Assembly (NCBI GenBank): GCA_002692325.1
Contig: NZJU01000023.1
Span: 7,330-17,415, forward strand
From: Candidatus Pelagibacter sp.
GTDB taxonomy: Bacteria > Pseudomonadota > Alphaproteobacteria > Pelagibacterales > Pelagibacteraceae
Direction: 5' to 3'
DNA: 10,086 bases
The notes beneath the pieces are model-generated. The model did no database searches and was not told where the DNA came from. It worked only from the letters and a program-made list of their open reading frames with translations. This document shows, in pieces, positions 1-7,624 of the stretch (the first letter of the stretch is position 1; the number at the start of each line of letters is the position of its first letter). Position numbers and translations under genes: made by a program.

Positions 1-101
1 CCATGATCTCTTTTACGATGAAGCCACCCAGATAATCTTACTTCTTTACCTATTTCATCTTCTGTTAAGTCAGAGCATTTATGTGTTCTATATTTTTTCA
101 T
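1..101 (-). CDS. aspS: Aspartyl-tRNA synthetase, N-terminal fragment (cut by window edge)
   Basis: Class II synthetase that charges tRNA-Asp in the cytoplasm. Only the first 33 complete codons are present; the gene runs off the left edge. They read [12 protein letters not shown], then an acidic stretch, then [17 protein letters not shown]. This is the classic AspS N-terminus: the start of the OB-fold anticodon-binding domain with its GW-H-RRDHG-type signature. The ATG at 101-99 overlaps the hda stop TGA (100-98) as ATGA, so the two are probably translationally coupled and cotranscribed from the DUF2066 side. No Shine-Dalgarno sequence is evident. In many archaeal and some bacterial lineages the enzyme also charges tRNA-Asn, but discriminating between these types needs the rest of the protein. 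Confidence 0.9.
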   Translation of the reverse strand, partial: MKKYRTHKCSDLTEDEIGKEVRLSGWLHRKRDH

Positions 102-751
102 TTATCCAATACTTTTTTTATTAAATTAATATTAATTGATTTTCCAGAAGATAACGAAAGGTCATCAATATCTTTTATAAATTTAAAGACTTTTTCATAA
201 GATCTCTCAATATTATTAACAATAAAATTAAGATTTTTATCGTTTATGATAATTTGTTTATCTGAAAAAGATTTAGTTATAATTACTTTTAATAGATCGT
301 CTGTTGGCAGATTTATACCAAATGAAATAAAACTATTTAATCTTGAGCTAAGATCTTTCAAACTTATCTCATATTTTTTGAGGGGTTTAGTTGTTAAAAT
401 TAAAACTGTTATTTCAAATCGTCTAGTATGATTTAATAGAGAAAATAAGGAGCTTTCATTGAAATTTTCACTCAAGTTATCAATAATTATACTGTTGAAA
501 TTAGAAATCTGTGAAACAATATTTTCTTTTATATCCCCATCATTTAAAACAAAAGAGTCAATTTTTTTTTCTAATATCTTTGACAAATGTGTTTTTCCAC
601 AACCTTTTGGGCCAAAAATATTAATCCATTTATCAGGTAAATTTGGCCAACTTTCAATTAACTTATATGCCTCAAAATTATTTGACGAGACATAAAAATC
701 TTTTTCAAAATAAGTAGTCTTGAATGGAAATTTAAAAATAAGCTGACTCAT
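98..751 (-). CDS. hdaA: DnaA-homologue Hda/HdaA, regulatory inactivation of DnaA
   Basis: A 217-residue AAA+ protein of the DnaA/Hda family without the DNA-binding domain IV of DnaA, as expected for Hda. In known systems Hda bound to the replication sliding clamp stimulates ATP hydrolysis by DnaA and so limits re-initiation. Visible elements: a clamp-binding-like motif at the extreme N-terminus (QLIFKF, residues 3-8), Walker A GPKGCGKT (47-54), Walker B IIIDN (88-92; the D-N ending resembles the IDN of E. coli Hda), a sensor-1 region LTTK (119-122), an arginine-finger box LKDLSSRL (131-138), and a sensor-2 helix around R183 followed by [10 protein letters not shown]. The clamp motif so close to the first Met supports the ATG at 751. 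It lies 6 bp downstream of the DUF2066 gene and overlaps aspS by 4 bp. Length and family fit are good. Confidence 0.88.
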   Translation of the reverse strand: MSQLIFKFPFKTTYFEKDFYVSSNNFEAYKLIESWPNLPDKWINIFGPKGCGKTHLSKILEKKIDSFVLNDGDIKENIVSQISNFNSIIIDNLSENFNESSLFSLLNHTRRFEITVLILTTKPLKKYEISLKDLSSRLNSFISFGINLPTDDLLKVIITKSFSDKQIIINDKNLNFIVNNIERSYEKVFKFIKDIDDLSLSSGKSININLIKKVLDK

Positions 752-757
752 TATATT

Positions 758-1813
758 TTATCTTAAATGAGCGTACCATTGATTATCTTTGATGGTAATA
801 ATTATTTTTTTTTCATCTAAAGATTGTTGAAACTTTTTTAATTTTCCATAAAATTTAATCTTAATCTTAATACTTTCGTTGTTTATTTCTTTTACTTCAT
901 AACTTTCTACAACACTCATTTTTTCTAAAATATTTTGAAAAATTTTGTAGTCTTTTACACTTTTTAGTTTAAAATTTAAATTAAGAAAAATTGGAGTTCT
1001 CAAATCAAGAATATTTTCTTTTTTAATAATGTCTTCAATTTCTTGTTTTGAATTTTTTATAATAATGTCGTAAAATTTTTCTTCATCAGTATTTCCAATA
1101 TTATTCACTTGAAATGTTTTATTAATTTTTTTTCCTGAAATTACAGATTGAAGAAATATTTTCGATTTTTGATTCATAATATTGATATGAATTAAAGCCA
1201 TATCCTTATTCCCATAGTCTGACAAAATCTTTTTCAAATCGTTATTTTCATAATTTTTATTCGATAAGTTTATATCATTTATAGTTTCTAAATTTTCAAT
1301 TGGTAAAATATAATCGAGTTTTTTGAAATATTTCTCATTGCTAATTTCACTTTTGCTCCAGTTTTGATAAAAATAATTGTTTGAAAAAACATTAATATCA
1401 TTGTTAATATACTGAATTGGTAAAACTGTAATCTTTTTTGTAACAAAATCACTATAAGTTAAATTATTTTTATAAAAAAAATTATTTATTTTTTCTTTAT
1501 CAAAATAAATATTAATACTTTTTTTTAGTAAGTTTTCTTTGTTAGTAGTTTGTATTTGAAAATGTGAGATTAAATTTTTTATTTCATCTAGATTTGTTTG
1601 TTTTAGTTTAATGTAATCCTTTCTTAACGAGATTCTCTCAATTAATTTAAAAAAACCTTCTTTAAAGGCCTGATCTAAAAACTCCTGATTATTTCTATAT
1701 TTTTTTGGCTCAATAATAATATTATTAACATTAAAAATAGTATTTTCTGACAAAACATTTCCAGTTTTAATAAAAAATATTATTATAAATATTATTAAAT
1801 TATAAAATTTCAT
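758..1813 (-). CDS. Secreted DUF2066-family protein of unknown function
   Basis: A 351-residue protein with an N-terminal signal sequence: a hydrophobic stretch at residues 6-15 (LIIFIIIFFI) and a possible cleavage site near VLS-EN (residues 20-24). It is therefore probably exported to the periplasm or anchored in the inner membrane. The mature part is extremely Lys/Asn/Ile-rich with alternating alpha/beta character and no recognisable catalytic motif. I assign it to DUF2066 from the early AFKEGFFKLIERIS-type segment (residues 49-62) and from its position between purM and hda, where DUF2066 proteins occur in many alphaproteobacteria. Assignment by position and weak similarity could be wrong. 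The start ATG (1813-1811) is 24 bp from the divergent purM. It is followed 6 bp later by hda, so it should be the first gene of the leftward unit. Its function is not known. Confidence 0.65.
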   Translation of the reverse strand: MKFYNLIIFIIIFFIKTGNVLSENTIFNVNNIIIEPKKYRNNQEFLDQAFKEGFFKLIERISLRKDYIKLKQTNLDEIKNLISHFQIQTTNKENLLKKSINIYFDKEKINNFFYKNNLTYSDFVTKKITVLPIQYINNDINVFSNNYFYQNWSKSEISNEKYFKKLDYILPIENLETINDINLSNKNYENNDLKKILSDYGNKDMALIHINIMNQKSKIFLQSVISGKKINKTFQVNNIGNTDEEKFYDIIIKNSKQEIEDIIKKENILDLRTPIFLNLNFKLKSVKDYKIFQNILEKMSVVESYEVKEINNESIKIKIKFYGKLKKFQQSLDEKKIIITIKDNQWYAHLR

Positions 1814-1837
1814 AAATATTATTTATCAGTACTTTAA

Positions 1838-2851
1838 ATGAAAAAAAAATATAATAGTTATAAACAGAGTGGAGTAAATATCTCGCTTGCTAACAATTTT
1901 GTTAATCATATCAAAAAAATAACAAAGAATAATGACAAAAATCTGAACAACATAGGTGCTTTTGGCTCGATATATGATATTTCAAAACATAAAATTAAGA
2001 ATCCGTTATTAGTTTCATCCACTGACGGCGTAGGTACTAAATTAGAATTAGCTAATAAATTTCAAAAGTTTAACACCATCGGTGAAGATTTGGTGGCAAT
2101 GTGTGTTAATGACTTAATAGTACAAGGTGCGCAACCACTATTTTTTTTAGACTACATTGCTGTAGGTAAATTAAACTTATCTAAAATCAAAAAAATATTA
2201 ACAGGTATAATTAGCGGATGTAAAAAGTCAAATTGTAGCTTAATTGGAGGTGAGACTGCTGAAATGCCAGGAGTATACCAAAAAGATAAATTTGACTTAG
2301 CTGGTTTTTCTGTCGGTATAGTTTCGAAGAAAAATTTGATTTCAAAGAATAGTGTAAAAAAAAATGATTTAATAATAGCTATACCATCCTCAGGTCTTCA
2401 CTCAAATGGATTCTCTTTAGTAAGGCATCTTATAAAAAAAAAGGCTCTCACTGTTGCAGAAAAAAAAGAATTATTAAAGCCGACTAAAATTTACGTAAAA
2501 GAAATTATATCTTTATGTAAGTTAAATTTGATTCATTCTTTGTCAAATATTACAGGGGGTGGGATAACAGAAAATATTGTCAGATCTATTCCAGAAAATC
2601 ATTGTGCTGAGATAGATCTTGCGAAAATTAAAATAAAAAAAGTTTTTAAATGGATTAAAGGATTTGGTGTAGATGATAAAGAAATGTTAAAAACATTTAA
2701 TTGTGGTGTTGGATTTTGTTTAATTATTAAAGAAAATAATTTTAAAAAAATTTTGAAATTTTTCTCTAAAGAATATAAACCTTACAAAATTGGAAAAGTT
2801 GTATTTGACAAAAATAGAAAGATAAATTACTTGAATAATTTGAAATGGTAA
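1838..2851 (+). CDS. purM: Phosphoribosylformylglycinamidine cyclo-ligase (AIR synthetase)
   Basis: Catalyses the ATP-dependent ring closure of FGAM to AIR, the fifth step of de novo purine synthesis, in the cytoplasm. The 337 residues cover the whole family length. Diagnostic segments: SYKQSGVNI (7-15), the nucleotide-binding TDGVGTKL (62-69), CVNDLIVQGAQPLFFLDY (89-106), GGETAEMPG (137-145), SSGLHSNGFSLVR (184-196), ITGGGITENI (238-247) and FNCGVGF (287-293). The first Met lies seven residues before the conserved YKQSGV segment, as in E. coli PurM, which supports this start; no Shine-Dalgarno is visible. Codons 2-4 are a run of nine A (1841-1849). The stop overlaps the start of purN by 7 bp, so the pair is coupled. 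Confidence 0.97.
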   Translation: MKKKYNSYKQSGVNISLANNFVNHIKKITKNNDKNLNNIGAFGSIYDISKHKIKNPLLVSSTDGVGTKLELANKFQKFNTIGEDLVAMCVNDLIVQGAQPLFFLDYIAVGKLNLSKIKKILTGIISGCKKSNCSLIGGETAEMPGVYQKDKFDLAGFSVGIVSKKNLISKNSVKKNDLIIAIPSSGLHSNGFSLVRHLIKKKALTVAEKKELLKPTKIYVKEIISLCKLNLIHSLSNITGGGITENIVRSIPENHCAEIDLAKIKIKKVFKWIKGFGVDDKEMLKTFNCGVGFCLIIKENNFKKILKFFSKEYKPYKIGKVVFDKNRKINYLNNLKW

Positions 2852-3405
2852 GAATAAATGCATGCGTTTTTATTTCTGGAAAAGGTTCTAATTTTAAGGC
2901 TATATTTAAAAGTTCAATTAACGATAACTTTCCTATTCAAATAAAACTGTTAGTGACGAGTAATATGAATGCGGATGGTATTAAATTTGCCAAAAAAGCT
3001 GATATTCCATACGTATATTTTAAAAATAATAATTTTTTAAATGAATTAAAAATATTAAAATTAATAAAACAACATAAAATTTCAATTATACTTTTAGCTG
3101 GATATATGAAGATTTTATCGAAAAATTTTATAAAAGCCTTTGGAAAAAAAATTATTAATATTCATCCATCTTTATTACCAAAGTATAAAGGATTAAATAC
3201 ATATCGTCGAATTTTAAAAGATAATGAAAAAAAAAGCGGCTGTACAGTGCATTATGTAAATGAGAAATTAGACTCAGGAAAAATTATTTTAAAGAAAATA
3301 TTTTATGTAAGTAAGAATGATAATTTTTTATCATTAAAAAAAAAGACACAAAAGATTGAACACTTGGCTTATTCTCAGGCCATTATTAAAATTCTAAAAA
3401 GATAA
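2845..3405 (+). CDS. purN: Phosphoribosylglycinamide formyltransferase, folate-dependent
   Basis: Transfers a formyl group from 10-formyltetrahydrofolate to GAR, the third step of de novo purine synthesis. The 186 residues show the PurN landmarks: the N-terminal VFISGKGSNF phosphoribosyl-substrate loop (8-17), LLAGYMKILS (83-92), and the catalytic NIHPSLLPKYKGL block (105-117). The triad equivalent to E. coli N106/H108/D144 is present as N105, H107 and D143 (ELDSG-type segment KLDSGKI). It is somewhat shorter than the 212-residue E. coli enzyme, with the loss at the C-terminus beyond the folate-binding core. The start overlaps the last codons of purM, and the alignment of ISGKGSN with the N-terminus of the family supports it. 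It ends one base from the convergent ndk. Confidence 0.96.
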   Translation: MVRINACVFISGKGSNFKAIFKSSINDNFPIQIKLLVTSNMNADGIKFAKKADIPYVYFKNNNFLNELKILKLIKQHKISIILLAGYMKILSKNFIKAFGKKIINIHPSLLPKYKGLNTYRRILKDNEKKSGCTVHYVNEKLDSGKIILKKIFYVSKNDNFLSLKKKTQKIEHLAYSQAIIKILKR

Positions 3406-3406
3406 G

Positions 3407-3814
3407 CTATTTAAAGAAAAAATTTATTTCTTTTTTAGCATTTTCCAAAGAATCAGAGCCATGCACAGAATTTTTATCTATTGAAATACCGTACAATTTT
3501 CTAATTGTATTAGGTTCAGCTTGTTTAGGGTCTGTTGCTCCCATAATTTCACGGTTTTTTTTTACGGCATTTTCTCCCTCTAAAATCAACACTATTATGG
3601 GGCCGGAGGATAAATAATTGCAGAGACTATTAAAGAAGGGTTTTGATTGATGTACTTCATAAAAACTTGAGGCTTCATCTTTTGAAATATGTAATTTTTT
3701 TTTGTCAAAAACATTTAACCCAGATTTTGCAAAGATTTTTATAATTGGGTTCTCTAAGTTTCTTTCGACTGCATCTGGTTTAATAATAGAGAGTGTTTGC
3801 TCTTTATCACTCAT
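3407..3814 (-). CDS. ndk: Nucleoside diphosphate kinase
   Basis: Balances nucleoside triphosphate pools by moving the gamma phosphate through a phosphohistidine. The 135 residues are slightly shorter than the usual 140-143, but all classic active-site positions can be seen in E. coli-like numbering: K12, Y52, F60, R88, T94, R105, N115, H118 (in NSVHGSDS) and E129. The family signature around residues 79-94 (EGENAVKKNREIMGAT) is intact. The start lies inside the 3' end of pepA (8-bp overlap), so translation is probably coupled, and transcription most likely begins at the pepA promoter. It ends with TAG one base from the purN stop on the other strand. The call is secure. Confidence 0.97.
   Translation of the reverse strand: MSDKEQTLSIIKPDAVERNLENPIIKIFAKSGLNVFDKKKLHISKDEASSFYEVHQSKPFFNSLCNYLSSGPIIVLILEGENAVKKNREIMGATDPKQAEPNTIRKLYGISIDKNSVHGSDSLENAKKEINFFFK
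3413..3436 (+). terminator. Possible weak AT-rich terminator hairpin after purN
   Basis: The sequence AAAGAAA (3413-3419) can pair with TTTCTTT (3427-3433) across a 7-nt loop, and the T-run continues to 3436. It starts eight bases after the purN stop and so would sit correctly for ending the purM-purN transcript. The stem has only one G-C pair, and such A/T stems arise easily by chance in sequence of this composition. It lies inside the last codons of the opposing ndk gene. Confidence 0.25.
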
Positions 3815-5264
3815 AATTTTCTTCTACCAATTGATTTAATAGTCTCACTCCGAATCCAGTTGCACCTCCTGAGTTTAAAGCACCACCGTATTTTGAAAAG
3901 GCCATGCCAGCAATATCTAAATGAGCCCACGGAGTTTTGTTTAAAATAAATCTTTGTAGAAATTGAGCAGCGGTTGTGGATCCCGCTCCACCAATATAAT
4001 TTATGTTCTGCATGTCTGCGTTTTTAGAATTCATAAGTTTATCATAATTTTTATGGAGTGGCATTCTCCATACTTTCTCTTCCACTCTTTCACCAGCTTC
4101 AAAAATCTGTTTTGACAATTTATTATCATTTGAAAAAAGCCCAGCATATTCTGATCCTAAAGAAACTATAATTGCACCTGTTAATGTTGCTAAATCAATT
4201 ATAAATTTTGGTTTAAATTTTTTTTCTGTGTAAGTTAATGCATCAGCCAAAACTAGTCTACCTTCAGCATCGGTATTTAATACTTCGACTGTTTTTCCTG
4301 AGTATGACTTAACAATGTCTCCAGGTCTTTGTGCATTTCCACTAACCATATTTTCAACTAAACCAACAACGCCTACAACATTAACTTTTGCTTTTCTAAG
4401 CGCTAAATTTTTCATTAATCCTACTACGGCCGCAGAACCTGCCATGTCATAAGTCATATCTTCCATAAATTTTGCAGGTTTAAGTGAATAGCCTCCAGTA
4501 TCAAAACAGACTCCCTTTCCAACGAAAGCTAATGGTTTGGAATTATTTTTAGCACCATTCCATTCCATCGTAACTAAGTAAGACCCTCTTACACTTCCTT
4601 GCCCTACACCAAGTAATGCATTCATACCAAGTTTTTTTAATTTCTTGTCATCGTATATTGTAATCTTTAAACCATATTTTCTTAAAGAACTTATCCGCTT
4701 TGCATATTCATCTGGGTGAAGAACATTACCAGGTTCGGACACCAAATCTCTTGCATAAAATGTTCCTTCTTCTAAAGCTTTAAATTTTATTTGACTTTGA
4801 ATTGATGGTTGGTTTTTCTTTCCAAAAACATTTATATTAATATTTCTAGTATCTTTTTTTGTTTTGTATTTTTTAAATTCGTAAGATTTTAATCTTATAC
4901 CATGAAGAAAGTGACTCAAAAAATTTTCATATTTACAATTTATACTATCAGAATTTATAGAATATTTAGCGTCTTTCCCGTAATTTACTCTTCCAAAAAA
5001 TTCAGCTCCCAAGTTTTCAATGTCGGATGTTTTCAAATTTTTTTTTATTGAAATTAATATAATTTTTTTTTTTGAGTTAAGCTCAAATACAAATAGGTTT
5101 TTTTTTAAATCACTAGTTTTTAGCAAATCATTGATATAAGAAAATTCGTTATTTGAGAGATACCCTTTCAAACTACTAATAGTGAAAGATTCATTAGAAA
5201 ATAATAATAAATTAGCTGATTGTTTTTCAGTTGTTTTTTTTGAATAATTAATTTTTATAGACAT
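3807..5264 (-). CDS. pepA: Leucyl/cytosol aminopeptidase, M17 family
   Basis: A two-metal cytosolic aminopeptidase that removes N-terminal amino acids from peptides; the family works as hexamers. The N-terminal macrodomain-like half (about residues 1-150) is poorly conserved and Lys/Asn-rich. The C-terminal peptidase domain (about 165-480) is strong. All metal and catalytic residues are present at a constant offset of 20 from E. coli PepA: K250, D255, D273, D332 and E334 as metal ligands, K262 and R336 as catalytic residues. The signature NTDAEGRL is at 330-337. E. coli PepA also has a DNA-binding role, which cannot be judged here. It is the first gene of a leftward pair with ndk. In many alphaproteobacteria holC (DNA polymerase III chi) follows pepA, but here ndk follows directly. 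Confidence 0.97.
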   Translation of the reverse strand: MSIKINYSKKTTEKQSANLLLFSNESFTISSLKGYLSNNEFSYINDLLKTSDLKKNLFVFELNSKKKIILISIKKNLKTSDIENLGAEFFGRVNYGKDAKYSINSDSINCKYENFLSHFLHGIRLKSYEFKKYKTKKDTRNININVFGKKNQPSIQSQIKFKALEEGTFYARDLVSEPGNVLHPDEYAKRISSLRKYGLKITIYDDKKLKKLGMNALLGVGQGSVRGSYLVTMEWNGAKNNSKPLAFVGKGVCFDTGGYSLKPAKFMEDMTYDMAGSAAVVGLMKNLALRKAKVNVVGVVGLVENMVSGNAQRPGDIVKSYSGKTVEVLNTDAEGRLVLADALTYTEKKFKPKFIIDLATLTGAIIVSLGSEYAGLFSNDNKLSKQIFEAGERVEEKVWRMPLHKNYDKLMNSKNADMQNINYIGGAGSTTAAQFLQRFILNKTPWAHLDIAGMAFSKYGGALNSGGATGFGVRLLNQLVEENYE

Positions 5265-5281
5265 AAGTTTTAAATTTTAAG

Positions 5282-5311
5282 AGTATAATGCTATATATGT
5301 TCTATTATACT
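5282..5311. repeat. Perfect 8-bp inverted repeat over the pepA promoter
   Basis: AGTATAAT (5282-5289) and its exact complement ATTATACT (5304-5311) flank a 14-bp spacer, with half-sites 22 bp apart, about two helical turns. The pair covers the proposed pepA -10 and part of its spacer, the geometry of a dimeric repressor operator. Both arms are almost pure A/T, and a match of this length is close to what chance would give in such sequence, so it is only a candidate. Confidence 0.2.
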
Positions 5312-5320
5312 ATATTTCAA
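5292..5320 (-). promoter_or_regulatory. Predicted sigma70-type promoter for pepA-ndk
   Basis: Reading leftward, TTGAAA (5320-5315) is followed after exactly 17 bases by TATATA (5297-5292). This gives a start point near 5285 and a leader of about 20 nt before the pepA ATG at 5264. The -35 differs by one base from the consensus TTGACA. Other -10-like hexamers lie nearby (TATAAT within the spacer, TATACT downstream), so the exact start is uncertain. The call rests on sequence match only. Confidence 0.45.
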
Positions 5321-5351
5321 TGTGTTATTAAGTGTTGCGTACTATCATAGG

Positions 5352-5380
5352 TTGAGTTTTAATTAAAGTTGCATTATTTA
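5352..5380 (+). promoter_or_regulatory. Predicted sigma70-type promoter for the lptF operon
   Basis: TTGAGT (5352-5357), then 17 bases, then TATTTA (5375-5380). This would start transcription near 5387, only about 10 nt before the lptF ATG at 5397, so the message would be nearly leaderless. No Shine-Dalgarno sequence is present upstream of lptF, which agrees with that. It would drive lptF, lptG, lptD and probably surA. The call rests on sequence match only. Confidence 0.4.
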
Positions 5381-5396
5381 TATATAAAAAATTCCT

Positions 5397-6542
5397 ATGG
5401 TTAAAAACAAAATTTACAACTATTTCCTTAAAGAGATTTTTAAGTCATTTATCACTATTTTATTTGCCTTTTCTATAATTGCTTGGACAGTAAGATCAGT
5501 AAATTTTTTAGAATTGATAGTTGATGATGGACATTCTTTAAAAACGTATTTGTATTTTAGTGCTTTAAATATAACAAACATAATTGCAAAGTTTATGCCC
5601 CTATCATTTTTATTAGCATTAAACTTATCAATAATTAAATTTGAGAAACAAAACGAACTAATAATTCTTTGGACCACAGGTGTAAAAAAAATTAAAGTTA
5701 TAAATTTATTTTTTTTGATATCTCTATTCATTTTGATATTACAAATAATTTTTTCCGTTTTTATAACTCCAGGTGCTTTAAATAAATCTAGATATCTTGT
5801 TAAGGAGTCTACAATAACATCTTTTAATATTTTGGTTAAATCTAATAATTTCAGTGACTCATTAAAAAGGACAACAGTTTTCGTAGAAAAAATAAATCCT
5901 AACAATGAATTAGAAACAATTTTTATAAGAGATGAGTCAAATACGTTTCAGAGTTTAGTTAATGAGAATGGTAAATCATCTAACCTAAGTATATTTGCAA
6001 AAAAAGGAGTTGTAAAAGGCAAGTCACTGGTTTTGGAAAACGGTGTTATTCAATCTCTAAATGAAAAAGGGAAATTAAGTAATATTGAATTTGATAAAAC
6101 AGTATTGTACTTAGATAATATTTCTACACGAACTATTTCTGAACCAAAAATGCAAGAAACTTCTACTTTAAATTTGTTAAATTGTTTAGACAAGTTTAGT
6201 AGTTTCACTAATAATTATTTATCTAATGAATGTAAATTTGAAGATGGAAAAAAAGAAGTTTTTCAAAATATTTCGAGAAGAATAGGAATGCCATTGTACA
6301 TACCCTTGGTTTCATTGATAACATGTTTGTTGCTAGTATCTAACTTAAAAAAAAGAAAAAGAGTGATAAATACGTTTTCCGTTGGTTTAGCAGGATTTTT
6401 AATATTAGTCCTTGCTGAAATTTTTTTAAGATATACCGGGAACTCAAAATTTAATACACTTTTATATTTTCTTTTTCCTTTAGCGTTAGTGCCCATTATG
6501 TACATCATATTATTTGTAAGGTCGAAAAAGGAACTTAACTAA
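5397..6542 (+). CDS. lptF: LPS export ABC transporter permease LptF
   Basis: One of the two permease subunits of the LptB2FG complex, which extracts lipopolysaccharide from the inner membrane and passes it to the periplasmic Lpt bridge. The 381 residues have the YjgP/YjgQ layout: three N-terminal membrane segments (about 15-35, 54-80, 103-124), a periplasmic beta-jellyroll (about 130-290) and three C-terminal segments (about 300-316, 325-345, 353-373). The N-terminal amphipathic start (KIYNYFLKEIFKSFITILF) matches the family, as does the coupling-helix region ELIILWTTGVKKIK (87-100) expected to contact the ATPase LptB. I call LptF rather than LptG because it is first in the conserved lptF-lptG order divergent from pepA. 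lptB is not in the window. The stop shares one base with the start of lptG. Confidence 0.92.
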   Translation: MVKNKIYNYFLKEIFKSFITILFAFSIIAWTVRSVNFLELIVDDGHSLKTYLYFSALNITNIIAKFMPLSFLLALNLSIIKFEKQNELIILWTTGVKKIKVINLFFLISLFILILQIIFSVFITPGALNKSRYLVKESTITSFNILVKSNNFSDSLKRTTVFVEKINPNNELETIFIRDESNTFQSLVNENGKSSNLSIFAKKGVVKGKSLVLENGVIQSLNEKGKLSNIEFDKTVLYLDNISTRTISEPKMQETSTLNLLNCLDKFSSFTNNYLSNECKFEDGKKEVFQNISRRIGMPLYIPLVSLITCLLLVSNLKKRKRVINTFSVGLAGFLILVLAEIFLRYTGNSKFNTLLYFLFPLALVPIMYIILFVRSKKELN

Positions 6543-7624
6543 TGAACAAAGTAATTTACAATTATATTATAAAAAATTATCTTAAAATAATTTTGAATAT
6601 GACAGCTGTATTTTTTGGAGTTGTAATTCTACTAAATTTATTTCAAGAGATTGAGTTTTTTAAAGATCTAAATGTTGGAATTCAATTGCCTTTAACGTTA
6701 ACAGTTATGTTAGCCCCAAATATAGTCATTAAAATATTCCCTTTTATAATTTTTTTTTCAGCTATGTGGTATTTAGTTTCAATCAATAATAATAAAGAAC
6801 TCCTCACATTAAAAGTTTTTGGAATTTCCAATTTAAAGATGATTTCAATTTTATCAATTATTACTTTTTTGTTAGGAATAATTATATTATTTACTATCAA
6901 TCCATTTACATCATCAATGATAAAATATTATGAGCAAACAAAGTCAGCATACTCTAAAGATACAGATCATTTGGTCTCTATAAATAAAAATGGGGTGTGG
7001 ATAAAAGAAAAGTCCGGTGAAAAGTTGAAACTTATGTATGCAAAAAGTTTAGACGCAAATTATTTGAATGAACTATCAATTTATATTTTTGATACAGACA
7101 GTAAAAATTTAAAAAGAATTGAGGTTGGTAAAGCTGATATTAGCTCAAATAATTGGATATTAAATGATGTAAAAGTATATAATAATGAGGCTAACCAACC
7201 AGAAATTCAAGAAAATTTAATTTTTTATTCAATGTTTAATTTAACTAAAATTAGATCCGCGTACAAAAATTTAGATACAATTTCATTTATTAGACTGCTG
7301 AAAGACCAGGATACATTATTAGAAGACGGATATTCAAAATTAGTTATTAAAGAAAAAATCAATTCACTAATTTCTTTACCAATATTTCTGGTATTAATGG
7401 TTTTTTTAGCAGCCATATTTGGTTTAGAAACAAGGAATAGAATTAATAACACTTATTTTGTTTTTGTTTCTATAATTTGTTGTGTTTTAATATATTACTT
7501 CAAGGACTTATCTGTTGCTTTGGGTCAAACCAATAAAATTCCTATTGTTTTATCTGTTTGGATGCCTTTAATAGCAGTAACTTTATTTTGCTCAGTAGGA
7601 TTATTAAGGTTATATGAAAAATAA
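6542..7624 (+). CDS. lptG: LPS export ABC transporter permease LptG
   Basis: The partner permease of LptF in the LPS exporter. The 360 residues repeat the same architecture: membrane segments at about 17-37, 53-80 and 101-120, a periplasmic jellyroll at about 130-270, and C-terminal segments at about 275-295, 303-320 and 334-354. The cytoplasmic coupling segment NNNKELLTLKVFGISNLKM (82-100) resembles the family's LptB-contact helix. The start is well supported: the ATG overlaps the lptF stop (TAATG), and AAGGA (6528-6532) lies 9 nt upstream, the clearest Shine-Dalgarno in the window. The last 11 bp overlap the start of lptD. LptF and LptG are homologous, so the F/G naming follows gene order. 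Confidence 0.92.
   Translation: MNKVIYNYIIKNYLKIILNMTAVFFGVVILLNLFQEIEFFKDLNVGIQLPLTLTVMLAPNIVIKIFPFIIFFSAMWYLVSINNNKELLTLKVFGISNLKMISILSIITFLLGIIILFTINPFTSSMIKYYEQTKSAYSKDTDHLVSINKNGVWIKEKSGEKLKLMYAKSLDANYLNELSIYIFDTDSKNLKRIEVGKADISSNNWILNDVKVYNNEANQPEIQENLIFYSMFNLTKIRSAYKNLDTISFIRLLKDQDTLLEDGYSKLVIKEKINSLISLPIFLVLMVFLAAIFGLETRNRINNTYFVFVSIICCVLIYYFKDLSVALGQTNKIPIVLSVWMPLIAVTLFCSVGLLRLYEK

Noticed and set aside
102..110. TTATCCAAT resembling a DnaA box (TTATCCACA).
   Set aside because: It is a single imperfect site inside the hda coding end, with no cluster or origin features; a chance match is likely in AT-rich sequence despite the nearby DnaA-related gene.
1841..1849. Run of nine A in codons 2-4 of purM as a phase-variation tract.
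   Set aside because: It encodes ordinary lysines, A-runs of similar length are scattered through the window, and phase variation of a core purine gene has no support.
5420..5905. Long open frame on the minus strand inside lptF.
   Set aside because: It is a shadow of the lptF reading frame; the plus-strand protein has full LptF architecture and the shadow has no recognisable domain or start signal.
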